This document shows, in pieces, positions 1 through 7,455 of a DNA stretch of 37,966 bases. The notes under the pieces are model-generated. The model did no database searches and was not told the DNA's origin. It was given only the letters and a program-made list of their open reading frames with translations. Position 1 is the stretch's first letter. Every line of letters begins with the position of its first letter. Origin of the DNA: Mangrovibacterium sp047972415 (lineage in GTDB: Bacteria; Bacteroidota; Bacteroidia; Bacteroidales; Prolixibacteraceae); NCBI GenBank assembly GCA_047972415.1, contig JBKEAN010000169.1, positions 1-37,966 of the forward strand. The letters run 5' to 3'. The position numbers were made by a program, and so were the translations under genes.

Positions 1-240
1 GGCAATAACAGCACAGCAACTAGCCATCCGGTTTGGGGATAGAATGTTGATAGACCTTTGATATCCAATCTGAAATGCAAAGAAAGAACCCGGCCTAAAA
101 TCGGTCAAGGGTATATAAACGGCTTCGTGCCTCGCCGCCCTTGTCCAATTTTATTCCAGGTTCAAAGAAGCATTTAAGAGTTGGAATCAAAAAAACAGTA
201 GTTTTGAATTGAAGAAATAAATTACCAGACAGAGTTTAAT
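1..240. other. Left-edge region without a recognisable gene
   Basis: No convincing gene is seen. On the plus strand one frame is open from a stop near 118 to a TAA at about 229 and would encode a short basic tail (ending SSFELKK), but it has no ATG start and no family I recognise. It could be the degraded end of a mobile-element gene, because it lies next to the repeated TTACACTCCC words at 241-271. The sequence outside the window would decide. Confidence 0.3.
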
Positions 241-271
241 TTACACTCCCGCGAATTCTGATTACACTCCC
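241..271. repeat. Two direct TTACACTCCC words, possible insertion-sequence end
   Basis: TTACACTCCC occurs at 241-250 and again at 262-271, a 21-nt offset. Read on the minus strand this is TGGGAGTGTAA, a spacer, then CGGGAGTGTAAA. Repeated subterminal words beginning with TG are typical of IS21-family termini, so this may be the edge of such an element lying to the left. That is inference: no istA or istB is in the window and no target duplication could be tested. The stop codon of the restriction-associated ATPase (262-264) lies inside the second word, so the present 3' end of that gene comes from this repeat. Confidence 0.4.
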
Positions 272-1479
272 AAAAGGTATGAAAAACTGATAATATTAAA
301 AGCCCGACAGGCTCCTAGTTCCTTTGACTTTCTTTCCTTCTTGGTCATTCGAGTAGTATTCTCTGAATCTCCATCTTGTCTTAATTCTACGCGCCATTTA
401 TCCCAATCTTCAATTATTCGTCTCATTAGATTCTCTTTTAAATCAGAGAGTAATGATTGGAATAATGGGTCATCGGCAATTACTCCTTCTCTACTACTAG
501 TAAATCTGTCGGTTTCACTATCCAGCGCATCATAATGAATCTGACCATAAACGTAACTCTCTACAAGTCGAGCGAATGGAATATGTTTCAAAAGGTCTTT
601 TTCTCTTAGTCGACCATTTACATATAAATCTAAGGATACTTTCTCTTGTGTATTTCTAATTTTTAGAAATTTTGGTTCAATAACTGAAGCTATAAATCCT
701 TTTATAGGCAATGATGACGAAAGCTTTTCATATCGTTTAATGTGGTCGTGAGTTATTGAAATCTTATCTTTCAAATATGGGTCATCAATAGAGTTTATTT
801 GCCAAACGAATTGAGTGCTTTGTGATAAATCATTCAATTCATTTAATGTTATTGGGTCATCATTAAGAGTAATTTTGAATGATTTGTCAATAAGGGAAAA
901 CCGGAAAAATAGTGCAATTAGCTTTCTAATGTATTCAATTCGATTGCGAATTCCATCATTTATTGACTCAAAATATATGATGGTTCCTTTCTGCATATCC
1001 TTTATGTGATTACCAAAGACAGATTGGTTTATTCCCTCAAGAGGATATTGTTGTGGAGTCAAATCATCATTTATAGCATTGTCTAATCCTGAATTGTCAA
1101 TTATACCGCCAACAAATTCTGTAGATTCTGTTTTTGTTAGTACATGTATTCTTTTTGCACAAGAAAGCAAAGCAAGTTTCCCAATTCCTTTTCGACCTAT
1201 AAATGGTCTTTGCGAATTTGATTTTATTGCACCACCTTTCCTTTTAGAGTATCCTATCTTTAAAAACTTACTCTGAAAATCATCCGATGACATGCCGTCA
1301 CCATCATCTTTAATTATTAAAGAATTTTTATCTCTGTCAATGTATATCCACACGTTTTTTGCGTCGGCATCCCAAGAATTTGAGATTGCTTCTCCTAAAA
1401 CAGTAATAAAATTTCTGTAAAGATTACGTCCAAGATGGTTTAAGACACTCAGTGAGATGTTAAATGTGAAGTTGTTCAT
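262..1479 (-). CDS. MutL/MORC-like GHKL ATPase of a type II restriction-modification system
   Basis: 405 aa. The N-terminal half is a GHKL ATPase fold: the N-box EAISNSWDA (about residues 30-38), the DDGDGM ATP-lid motif (58-63) and the glycine-rich GRKGIGKLA (95-103). Residues of about 200-330 fit the S5-like transducer domain of MutL-type proteins. GHKL/MutL homologues paired with DNA methylases are known as components of restriction-modification systems (the HgiDII/BbrUII type of restriction protein), which is my call here. The start overlaps the end of the methylase gene by 20 nt, so the two are translationally coupled, methylase first. The tail is odd: about the last 18 residues read through a small hairpin followed by T residues (301-313 on the minus strand) and into the repeat at 262-271. 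The native C-terminus was therefore probably altered by a frameshift or insertion. Target sequence and activity are not known. Confidence 0.7.
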   Translation of the reverse strand: MNNFTFNISLSVLNHLGRNLYRNFITVLGEAISNSWDADAKNVWIYIDRDKNSLIIKDDGDGMSSDDFQSKFLKIGYSKRKGGAIKSNSQRPFIGRKGIGKLALLSCAKRIHVLTKTESTEFVGGIIDNSGLDNAINDDLTPQQYPLEGINQSVFGNHIKDMQKGTIIYFESINDGIRNRIEYIRKLIALFFRFSLIDKSFKITLNDDPITLNELNDLSQSTQFVWQINSIDDPYLKDKISITHDHIKRYEKLSSSLPIKGFIASVIEPKFLKIRNTQEKVSLDLYVNGRLREKDLLKHIPFARLVESYVYGQIHYDALDSETDRFTSSREGVIADDPLFQSLLSDLKENLMRRIIEDWDKWRVELRQDGDSENTTRMTKKERKSKELGACRAFNIISFSYLLGV

Positions 1480-2530
1480 GGGTAAATGTTTTGAGGTGTT
1501 TAATTATGCTCCTCCCAATAACATATCCAAGTTCGACTGGGACAGCATTACCAATATGAGTTCCAATCTTTGTTAATATGATATTATCCTCCTTTTCAAA
1601 AAATTTATAATCTGCTGGAAAACTTTGTAAGATTGATGCTTCTCTTACTGTTAGTGCTCTATCTTGCTCTGGATGTCCGAAACGACCTGTTCCATAATTA
1701 TAGAATTGTGTTGTGATTGTTGGAGAAGGCTCATTCCATGACATTCTTCCATAGACTGCTTTATATGACTTTCCAGTTTGTTTCTTGTGACATTCAAGCT
1801 TTAGTTCATCGCTCCAATCCTCCCAGCTACCATTTGGCACAGAAGCTTTTATCCGTTTTAGATTAATGTCAGTAAGCTTGGTAGTGAAATGAAGTTTATC
1901 TGATTTTGATTTTTCTCCATTCTCAATTTTCTCCAAATGTGAAATAGCTTCTTTAACTGTAATATAATCCTTTGGTTTATGAGTTGGTGGAATTAATGAG
2001 ATTTCTCCAAATTTTGATGCAAGCAATACAAGCCGCCTTCTTTTTTGAGGAATTCCATAATCTGGACAGTAAACGTTTTTATATGAAACGTTATAACCGA
2101 GTTCTTTAAGTTTGCTTACAAAATTTGTGAATATGTTTTTATTAGATAAATTAGGAACATTCTCCATAGATATCACACTCGGGGAAGTTTCATCTACTAT
2201 GCGGAGAAACTCATTCAATAAATTCCATTTGCCTCCAGATTCTTTATCTTTTACTTTGTTTGAATGAGATGAAAACGGCTGACACGGCGCACACCCAACC
2301 AGAACTTTTACTTCATCCGGATTCCAGAATTTCGCTAAATCATTACCTGTAATTCGTGAAATATCCTCACCAATAAATGCCGCCTTATTATTTTCTTCGT
2401 AAGCATATTTACAACTCGCATCTAAGTCAATTCCTGCTCTAACTTTTATCCCTGCCTTTTTTAGTCCGTGAGTCAATCCTCCAACTCCACAGAATAAATC
2501 AACTGTTGCTATTTTGGATTCTATATTCAT
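1460..2530 (-). CDS. DNA (cytosine-5-)-methyltransferase, type II
   Basis: 356 aa, transferring a methyl group from S-adenosylmethionine to C5 of cytosine in a short DNA target. The conserved motifs are present in order: motif I VDLFCGVGGLTHG (residues 10-22), catalytic PCQPFSSH (82-89) with Cys83, motif VI ENV (123-125), motif VIII PQKRRRLVLL (161-170), and motifs IX/X with RALTVREASILQSFP and IGNAVP near the C-terminus. The region between VIII and IX, which holds target recognition, is short, as expected for a single-target enzyme. The gene is first in a two-gene unit with the GHKL ATPase. Both are clearly more AT-rich than the rest of the window, a sign of horizontal acquisition. The call as a C5 methylase is very secure; the recognition sequence cannot be read from the gene. 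Confidence 0.93.
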   Translation of the reverse strand: MNIESKIATVDLFCGVGGLTHGLKKAGIKVRAGIDLDASCKYAYEENNKAAFIGEDISRITGNDLAKFWNPDEVKVLVGCAPCQPFSSHSNKVKDKESGGKWNLLNEFLRIVDETSPSVISMENVPNLSNKNIFTNFVSKLKELGYNVSYKNVYCPDYGIPQKRRRLVLLASKFGEISLIPPTHKPKDYITVKEAISHLEKIENGEKSKSDKLHFTTKLTDINLKRIKASVPNGSWEDWSDELKLECHKKQTGKSYKAVYGRMSWNEPSPTITTQFYNYGTGRFGHPEQDRALTVREASILQSFPADYKFFEKEDNIILTKIGTHIGNAVPVELGYVIGRSIIKHLKTFTHEQLHI

Positions 2531-2662
2531 TTTCTGAAAAGTTCAAATCAAATTCTGCTTTTTCGTTTGTCACAAATTTAGTTTAATAATTTACACCTTG
2601 TACTCCGATTTTTCTTAAACTATCTCTAACTCCGTTATCTTATTTTCATTACCCCAAAAGCA

Positions 2663-2685
2663 AAACCCGGTCGCTTACCGGGTTT
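2663..2685 (-). terminator. Intrinsic terminator after the helical hypothetical gene
   Basis: Perfect 9-bp stem AAACCCGGT (2663-2671) / ACCGGGTTT (2677-2685) with a 5-nt loop. On the minus strand it is followed by a T-rich run, 37 nt after the stop codon of the gene at 2722. It also separates that gene from the restriction-modification pair. Confidence 0.75.
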
Positions 2686-2721
2686 GTTTTTAGTTTGATA
2701 AACATTGGAACACACGCCGTT

Positions 2722-3366
2722 TTAGTTATCAACAATTACGCGGGCGGCCTGGTAACCATTGTAAAAATTCACGTCGCGGCGTTTAAAAATAGTCAGCACC
2801 TTATCGAGCTGTTCCAGCGCTTTTCGGGCTTCGGCAAAAAGCAGTTCCAGATCCTTGGTAGCCTGTACCGAAGCCACGCGGTAAGCCCGGGGCAGGCCGT
2901 TCAGGGTCAGAAAGCCGTCGAGGTCGGCTTTCAGGTCGTCCACTTGTCCGGTGGTTACGCCATATTCGGCCGTTAGGGCTGCCAGGTTTTCTTCGGCAGC
3001 GGCAATAATCTGCGTTACAGCCGGTATAAAATCGGCGTTCCGCATCCGTTTCAACTCAGAGTAAGTGCTGTCCATTTGGTTGGCCAGCTTTGCCTTACCG
3101 GTAACAAGTGCAAAGGCTTCAATGCTGTCATTCAGGATGTCGGCCTTCAGGGCAACCGTGCCTTTTAGCTGGGCTTTGTTTTTACCCAGGTACACCTGCG
3201 CTTCCTGTTGGGCATACTGCGCATCGTTTAGTTGCACCACAATGCCCGAAAACGTGTTCTTAAACTCTACTACTTTGGGAACCGATGCCCAAAGTGCCGA
3301 CGAGCTGTCGAGAAAAGAAAGTACCGTGTCGTACATCTCTTTTTGATTAATTTGGGTTTTATTCAT
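2722..3366 (-). CDS. Helical hypothetical protein, 214 aa
   Basis: I do not recognise the family. The protein starts MNKTQINQKE and has no signal peptide or membrane segment. It is rich in Ala, Leu, Lys and Gln, with few Gly or Pro, and should be almost entirely alpha-helical, with coiled-coil-like stretches in the second half (around EENLAALTAEYG and LFAEARKALEQLDKVL). It ends FKRRDVNFYNGYQAARVIVDN in two pieces that look like a last helix and a short strand. It stands alone, with a strong terminator after it and the 21-nt tandem array upstream of its start. Codon use matches the chromosomal background rather than the AT-rich restriction-modification genes next door. A cytosolic structural or binding role is possible but unsupported. 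Confidence 0.75.
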   Translation of the reverse strand: MNKTQINQKEMYDTVLSFLDSSSALWASVPKVVEFKNTFSGIVVQLNDAQYAQQEAQVYLGKNKAQLKGTVALKADILNDSIEAFALVTGKAKLANQMDSTYSELKRMRNADFIPAVTQIIAAAEENLAALTAEYGVTTGQVDDLKADLDGFLTLNGLPRAYRVASVQATKDLELLFAEARKALEQLDKVLTIFKRRDVNFYNGYQAARVIVDN

Positions 3367-3497
3367 ATCCGGTTAATTAATAAAAGTTTAACAATGCTGT
3401 AAGTTATCACATTACACGAAAATAATCACCAAGCCGGAGCGTGTATTTTCAATCGGCCGTTGTATTTTACCGGTACACGATGGTGCGGCCTGCTGCC

Positions 3498-3749
3498 CAA
3501 CAGCTCTTGTTTAAACCGGAACAGCCGTTGCACGAACCTGAGCAGCCGTTGCACGAACCAAACCTGACATTGTTTCAGTCGGAGCAGCCATTGCACGAAC
3601 CCAACCTGACATTGTTTAAACCGGAGCAGCCGTTGCACGAACCCAACCTGACATTGTTTCAGGCTGAGCAGTCGTTGCACGAACCAAAGCGGTCGTTGTT
3701 TAAGTTGAAGCAGGCATTGCTTCGCCCGAAGCGGTCGTTGGTTAAAGGG
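3498..3749. repeat. Tandem array, 12 units of exactly 21 nt (array 1)
   Basis: Twelve contiguous units in strict 21-nt phase. Two variants alternate in the middle: one like GAGCAGCCGTTGCACGAACC and one like AACCTGACATTGTTTCAG. Each unit has TTG at positions 10-12. The last three units (from 3687) drift to AAGCGGTCGTTG-type. No start or stop interrupts several frames, so the array is open on both strands and translates as heptapeptide repeats, but no ribosome site or known family supports a protein. It lies between the helical hypothetical gene and the dsbD terminator. Nothing else is recognisable in the 3367-3876 gap. Confidence 0.9.
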
Positions 3750-3876
3750 CGGTCTGTTTTACCTGCTCCTGCCCGGGTTCAACGCGTAAGCCATTACAGC
3801 TACTTCGTTTTCGGGTGTAAATACTTCAGCCTGAAATAAAAATCAATCCGAAACCGCCCCGGTCAAAAACAAAAAA

Positions 3877-3896
3877 TCCCGGGACAATGCCCGGGA
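3877..3896 (-). terminator. Intrinsic terminator of dsbD
   Basis: Perfect 7-bp stem TCCCGGG (3877-3883) / CCCGGGA (3890-3896) with a 6-nt loop, followed on the minus strand by TTTTTTGTTTTTG. It lies 43 nt past the dsbD stop. A weaker GGGTG/CACCC hairpin sits between it and the stop. Confidence 0.85.
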
Positions 3897-3938
3897 CAAA
3901 CCTAAAATGGGTGGTATTACACACCCTATATGAAAAAA

Positions 3939-6092
3939 CTATTGGTGTTTTTGGTTGAAGTTCTTCAAGCCCTCGTTCAAGAAGTTCACAAAGTTGTCCA
4001 CATTCAAGTCGTACGCTTTCGGCTGTACCAGTTCCTTGCCTTGGTTATCAAGCAGCACATAGTAAGGTTGTGCGTTCACGCCAAAGCGGGTAATCTGGAA
4101 GTCGGCATACTTTTTACCAATAGTCTTCTTCACTTTGCCATCGCGCTCCGAGGTTACCCACTCGCTTTCGGGCAGCTCTTTTTTATCGTCAACGTACAGT
4201 GCAATCACCACATAGTCGTCGCGCAGTAGTTGCAACACCTTGGGATCCGACCACACATTGGCTTCCATTTCGCGGCAGTTTACGCAGCCGTGTCCGGTAA
4301 AATCGATAAACACCGGTTTATTCACGCGTTTGGCATAAGCCATCCCTTGTTCGTAGTCGAAAAAGCCTTCGAGCCCATGTGGGAGGTGCAAGAAATCGCT
4401 GTATTTGGGCGTTTCGTCCAGGCTGCTGGTTTGAGCCGCACCGGTTCCGCCGTTCAGTTTCACCTCGTCGCGAATTACGCCGCGCAGGTTAAAATCGTGC
4501 GTTTCCATAGGCGGCAGGTACCCCGAGATGGCTTTCAGCGGGGCGCCAAACATGCCGGGAACCAGGTAAACCACGAACGAGAACGATGCGATGGCCAGCA
4601 TCAGGCGCGGAACAGTAACGTGTTTCACATCGCTGTCGTGCGAAAACTTCAACTTGCCCAGCAGGTAAATACCAAGTAGGGCGAAAATCACAATCCAGAT
4701 GGCCAGGTAAACTTCGCGGTCCAGTATTCCCCAGTGGTAGGTTTGGTCGGCCACGCTCAGGAACTTCAATCCAAGCGCCAGCTCAAGAAAGCCCAACACC
4801 ACTTTTACCGAGTTGAGCCATCCACCCGATTTGGGTAAGTTGCTCAACCAAGCCGGGAACAGGGCAAAAAGTGTAAACGGCAGGGCAAAGGCCAGCGAGA
4901 AGCCGAACATGCCCACAATGGGTTTCAGCACCGCACCGCCAGCCGATTCGACCAAAATAGCACCAACAATAGGGCCTGTGCACGAAAACGAAACCAGCAC
5001 CAAGGTTAAGGCCATAAAAAACGAGCCCATAAAGCCTCCTTTATCCACCTGGCTGTCCGACTTGTTCACCAGCCAACTGGGCAGTACAATTTCGAACATG
5101 CCGAAGAATGAAAAAGCAAACAGCATGAATACCGCGAAGAAAATCAAGTTCGGAATCCAGTGCGTGCTGAGGAAGTTGGCAACATCGGGGCCAAAAAGCA
5201 AAGCGACCACGGTACCAACGATGGTATAAATAAAGATGATTGATAAACCGTAAAAAACAGCGTACATCCGCGATTTTGCTTTGGTGTCGCCGCTCTTCAT
5301 AAAAAACGACACGGTCATCGGGATCATCGGGAACACACAGGGCGTTAAAATTGCGGCTAACCCGGCCAGAAACGAAAAAAATAAAAACATCCACAGGTTC
5401 TCTGTTGAGCCTTCTTTACCCTTGTCGGTAATTACTTTCCCTTCTTCGGCCGGAGTCAAAACCGGTTCGTCAAGCTTCTCGGTTACGGCAGTAGTCGTTG
5501 TAATTACAACACTTTCAGGGGCGGTTTCCGGGCCGGTTAGGGCTTCAGATCCTGCGTTGGAGTCCTTCTCTGGCATTGCGGTCGCTACCTTTTCCTCGTT
5601 GGCTGCCGGAGCCGGGGCTTGCGCATCAGCCTTGGCTACGTATGCTTTTGTTTTAAAGCTGAAGTCAACTTCGGTCGGAGGCAAACAGGTTTCGTCGTCA
5701 CAGCACATAAACTCCAGGTAACCGTCAATGGTTACCGGTTCGGTCGTTTTCAACTTCACTACCTGAATAAACTCGGCCTTTGTTTCGAAATAACGCAGCT
5801 CCATCTGAAACATGTCGTCAAACTTGTGAATCGGGGCCGGGTTGCTCGTCATTTTACCGACAAGCTCAATTTTGTTGTTGTCGTTAAAATGAAACGAGGT
5901 AGATACCGGTCCGCCTTCGGGCAGGTTGGTATCGTACAAATGCCATGTTTTCTCAATATTAGCTTTAAAAAACAGGGTAAGCTTATCGCCCTCCTGTTTC
6001 GAATCAAACGACCATTTTACCGGCTCCAGGATTTGGGCAAGCGAGGGCAAAGCCAGCAAAGCAGAAACAAATACGATTAAAAACCTCTTCAT
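3939..6092 (-). CDS. dsbD: Thiol:disulfide interchange protein DsbD
   Basis: 717 aa, the membrane protein that carries electrons from cytoplasmic thioredoxin to periplasmic thiol proteins. In order: signal peptide (1-19); N-terminal periplasmic domain with cysteines in CCDDETC (130-136); a low-complexity Ala/Thr/Glu linker (about 155-230); a multi-helix membrane domain with the two transport cysteines in LTPCVFP (Cys252) and SFSCTGP (Cys371); and a C-terminal thioredoxin domain with CVNC (603-606) in FTGHGCVNCREME. All cysteine pairs needed for the relay are present, and the length fits the Bacteroidota form, whose linker is longer than the enterobacterial one. The start is set by the signal peptide. 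It has its own promoter-like box and a strong terminator, so it is probably monocistronic. Confidence 0.93.
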   Translation of the reverse strand: MKRFLIVFVSALLALPSLAQILEPVKWSFDSKQEGDKLTLFFKANIEKTWHLYDTNLPEGGPVSTSFHFNDNNKIELVGKMTSNPAPIHKFDDMFQMELRYFETKAEFIQVVKLKTTEPVTIDGYLEFMCCDDETCLPPTEVDFSFKTKAYVAKADAQAPAPAANEEKVATAMPEKDSNAGSEALTGPETAPESVVITTTTAVTEKLDEPVLTPAEEGKVITDKGKEGSTENLWMFLFFSFLAGLAAILTPCVFPMIPMTVSFFMKSGDTKAKSRMYAVFYGLSIIFIYTIVGTVVALLFGPDVANFLSTHWIPNLIFFAVFMLFAFSFFGMFEIVLPSWLVNKSDSQVDKGGFMGSFFMALTLVLVSFSCTGPIVGAILVESAGGAVLKPIVGMFGFSLAFALPFTLFALFPAWLSNLPKSGGWLNSVKVVLGFLELALGLKFLSVADQTYHWGILDREVYLAIWIVIFALLGIYLLGKLKFSHDSDVKHVTVPRLMLAIASFSFVVYLVPGMFGAPLKAISGYLPPMETHDFNLRGVIRDEVKLNGGTGAAQTSSLDETPKYSDFLHLPHGLEGFFDYEQGMAYAKRVNKPVFIDFTGHGCVNCREMEANVWSDPKVLQLLRDDYVVIALYVDDKKELPESEWVTSERDGKVKKTIGKKYADFQITRFGVNAQPYYVLLDNQGKELVQPKAYDLNVDNFVNFLNEGLKNFNQKHQ

Positions 6093-6148
6093 AAATTGGG
6101 TATTATTTTATTGAAATGAATCCGTAGACTTCAAAAAAAAGATATGCC

Positions 6149-6177
6149 CAAATTTACGTGTTGTAATTCTTAACAAC
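6149..6177 (-). promoter_or_regulatory. Probable dsbD promoter
   Basis: On the minus strand a Bacteroidota-type -7 box TAAATTTG (6149-6156, matching TAnnTTTG) follows a TTG (6174-6176) at 17 nt. It is 57 nt upstream of the dsbD start. The pattern match is good; use is inferred. Confidence 0.5.
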
Positions 6178-6244
6178 TTTAAATGCCGAAATATAAATCG
6201 AAAACAATGGGTTGAAAAGAGGACTAGACCCCCCTGGATTTACA

Positions 6245-6306
6245 CTATTTCATGCGTATAAAAATTTTATTCTCCACTTAACCTTTACCTCGTACGCATG
6301 AAATAG
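6245..6306. repeat. Perfect 14-bp inverted repeat between dsbD and the LuxR-type gene
   Basis: CTATTTCATGCGTA at 6245-6258 is exactly inverted at 6293-6306 (TACGCATGAAATAG), with a 34-nt AT-rich spacer. It lies 44 nt past the end of the LuxR-type gene and about 90 nt upstream of the dsbD promoter box. It has no T run, so it is a poor intrinsic terminator. It may be a paired operator, an RNA hairpin, or a miniature element remnant. Confidence 0.7.
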
Positions 6307-6349
6307 CCATTTATCCATTTCCTGTTTGTAAGAGCTAAAGTTCTTATCG

Positions 6350-7393
6350 TTACTTCATGTGATTATACAACGAGGTTGCCTCTTTTCTGTTTTCGACGCC
6401 AAGCCTTTTGTAGAGGTTGTTGATGTGGGTTTTTACGGTACTTAGCTCGACAAACAATTCCGAAGCAATTTCCTTGTTCGACTTTCCGCTGGCAAGTCCC
6501 TCCCAAATACGCCGTTCTTTTTCGGTCAACAATTCAAAATAATCAACCAGTTCTTCTTCCGTTTTACGGCGCTTCAATTTCCATATCCAAAACAATAACG
6601 CAAAAATGACCGCTGCTTCGGCCCAAATTATCCAGGTTCGCCAGGGCTTGGTAATCTTCGGGATTTCACAAACCAAATCGCGGTAGCCAACCAAGCCGGT
6701 CAGCATTTCGTCGTAAACATGGGTATAGTGGGCTTTGGGATAAGCTTTGTGCAAACGCTCTTGAAAATCGAAATAAAAATTGCTATTTCGCAGAAAATCA
6801 GTTTCGCGATCTTCGATGTGGTAAACTGCGAATAAGCCAACAAGCGGGTTTTGGGTACCGGCAACAAATTCGCGAATGCTGCGGTTCAGGCTCTGGCTTT
6901 GAAAATCGCGTTTGGCAACCGTATTGATCGAAGTCAGCGCGCGCCGTTTCTGAAAATAGTTTTTTTCAAATCCGCACAAAACCGCATTCACTTCGGAACC
7001 GTCAATTTCAACGTTGTCGAACAACCGATTTGAAACCGAGTTATCGAGGTTCATCACCGTTGAGTTATCAAGCAGGACGTGCATGAAGTTTCGCGAAGTG
7101 TCGGCTGTAAATTCCAGGGCAAACAGCTCGTTCCGTACCAGGTACAGGCGGTAAAAGCGGGGGTCATCGGGTAAATCCTGTCCCGAAAGCGTGAAAGAGC
7201 CATCCGGTTCAACAATGGCTTGGTTGATTTTAAATTCGGGCGAAGCAACAAACAGGTTTTCGGGCGAAGCGATTGATGCCAGAAAAACCATGGGTTGCCA
7301 TTCCTGCGTAATTTTCAACTTACCCTTTATTTCGTAAGCCTTTACCCACAATCCGGTAAAAAGAAAAATAAATACAACTAGTTTTTTACTCAT
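6350..7393 (-). CDS. Membrane-anchored LuxR-type transcriptional regulator
   Basis: 347 aa with unusual topology. A signal peptide (1-19, cleavage after VKA) precedes a periplasmic region of about 230 residues that begins with a beta-rich segment like the N-terminal DUF4369-type domains of Bacteroidota thioredoxin-like proteins (weak similarity by eye) and continues as helices. A single membrane span follows at about 252-271 (IIWAEAAVIFALLFWIW) with a basic KLKRRK stop on the cytoplasmic side. The C-terminus (about 286-345) is a LuxR/GerE helix-turn-helix: LLTEKERRIWEGLASGKSN, then IASELFVELSTVKTHINNLY. It may sense an envelope signal and bind DNA from the membrane. Its neighbour dsbD is a periplasmic redox gene, which makes a redox or envelope-stress link attractive but unproven. 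Confidence 0.85.
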   Translation of the reverse strand: MSKKLVVFIFLFTGLWVKAYEIKGKLKITQEWQPMVFLASIASPENLFVASPEFKINQAIVEPDGSFTLSGQDLPDDPRFYRLYLVRNELFALEFTADTSRNFMHVLLDNSTVMNLDNSVSNRLFDNVEIDGSEVNAVLCGFEKNYFQKRRALTSINTVAKRDFQSQSLNRSIREFVAGTQNPLVGLFAVYHIEDRETDFLRNSNFYFDFQERLHKAYPKAHYTHVYDEMLTGLVGYRDLVCEIPKITKPWRTWIIWAEAAVIFALLFWIWKLKRRKTEEELVDYFELLTEKERRIWEGLASGKSNKEIASELFVELSTVKTHINNLYKRLGVENRKEATSLYNHMK

Positions 7394-7423
7394 CGGTACT
7401 GGTTCTAGACCCTATAAAAATAA

Positions 7424-7452
7424 AAAATCCCGAACAAAAAGTCCGGGATTTT
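7424..7452 (-). terminator. Intrinsic terminator of rng
   Basis: Perfect 9-bp stem AAAATCCCG (7424-7432) / CGGGATTTT (7444-7452) with an 11-nt loop, followed on the minus strand by a TTTATTTTTA run. It starts 4 nt after the stop codon of the ribonuclease gene. Confidence 0.85.
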
Positions 7453-7455
7453 CAG

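Noticed and set aside
2531..2650. Further gene between the methylase and the terminator at 2663
   Set aside because: The stretch is AT-rich, with no start followed by a useful open frame on either strand; it most likely holds the promoter of the restriction-modification pair.
3498..3749. CRISPR array
   Set aside because: Units abut with no unique spacers between repeats, and no cas genes are in the window. The same applies to arrays 2 and 3 and the hexamer array.
3441..3839. Open frame of 132 codons across array 1 (heptapeptide repeats)
   Set aside because: The array is open in frames on both strands because the period is a multiple of 3. There is no ribosome site, no family, and the peptide is only the repeat translated.
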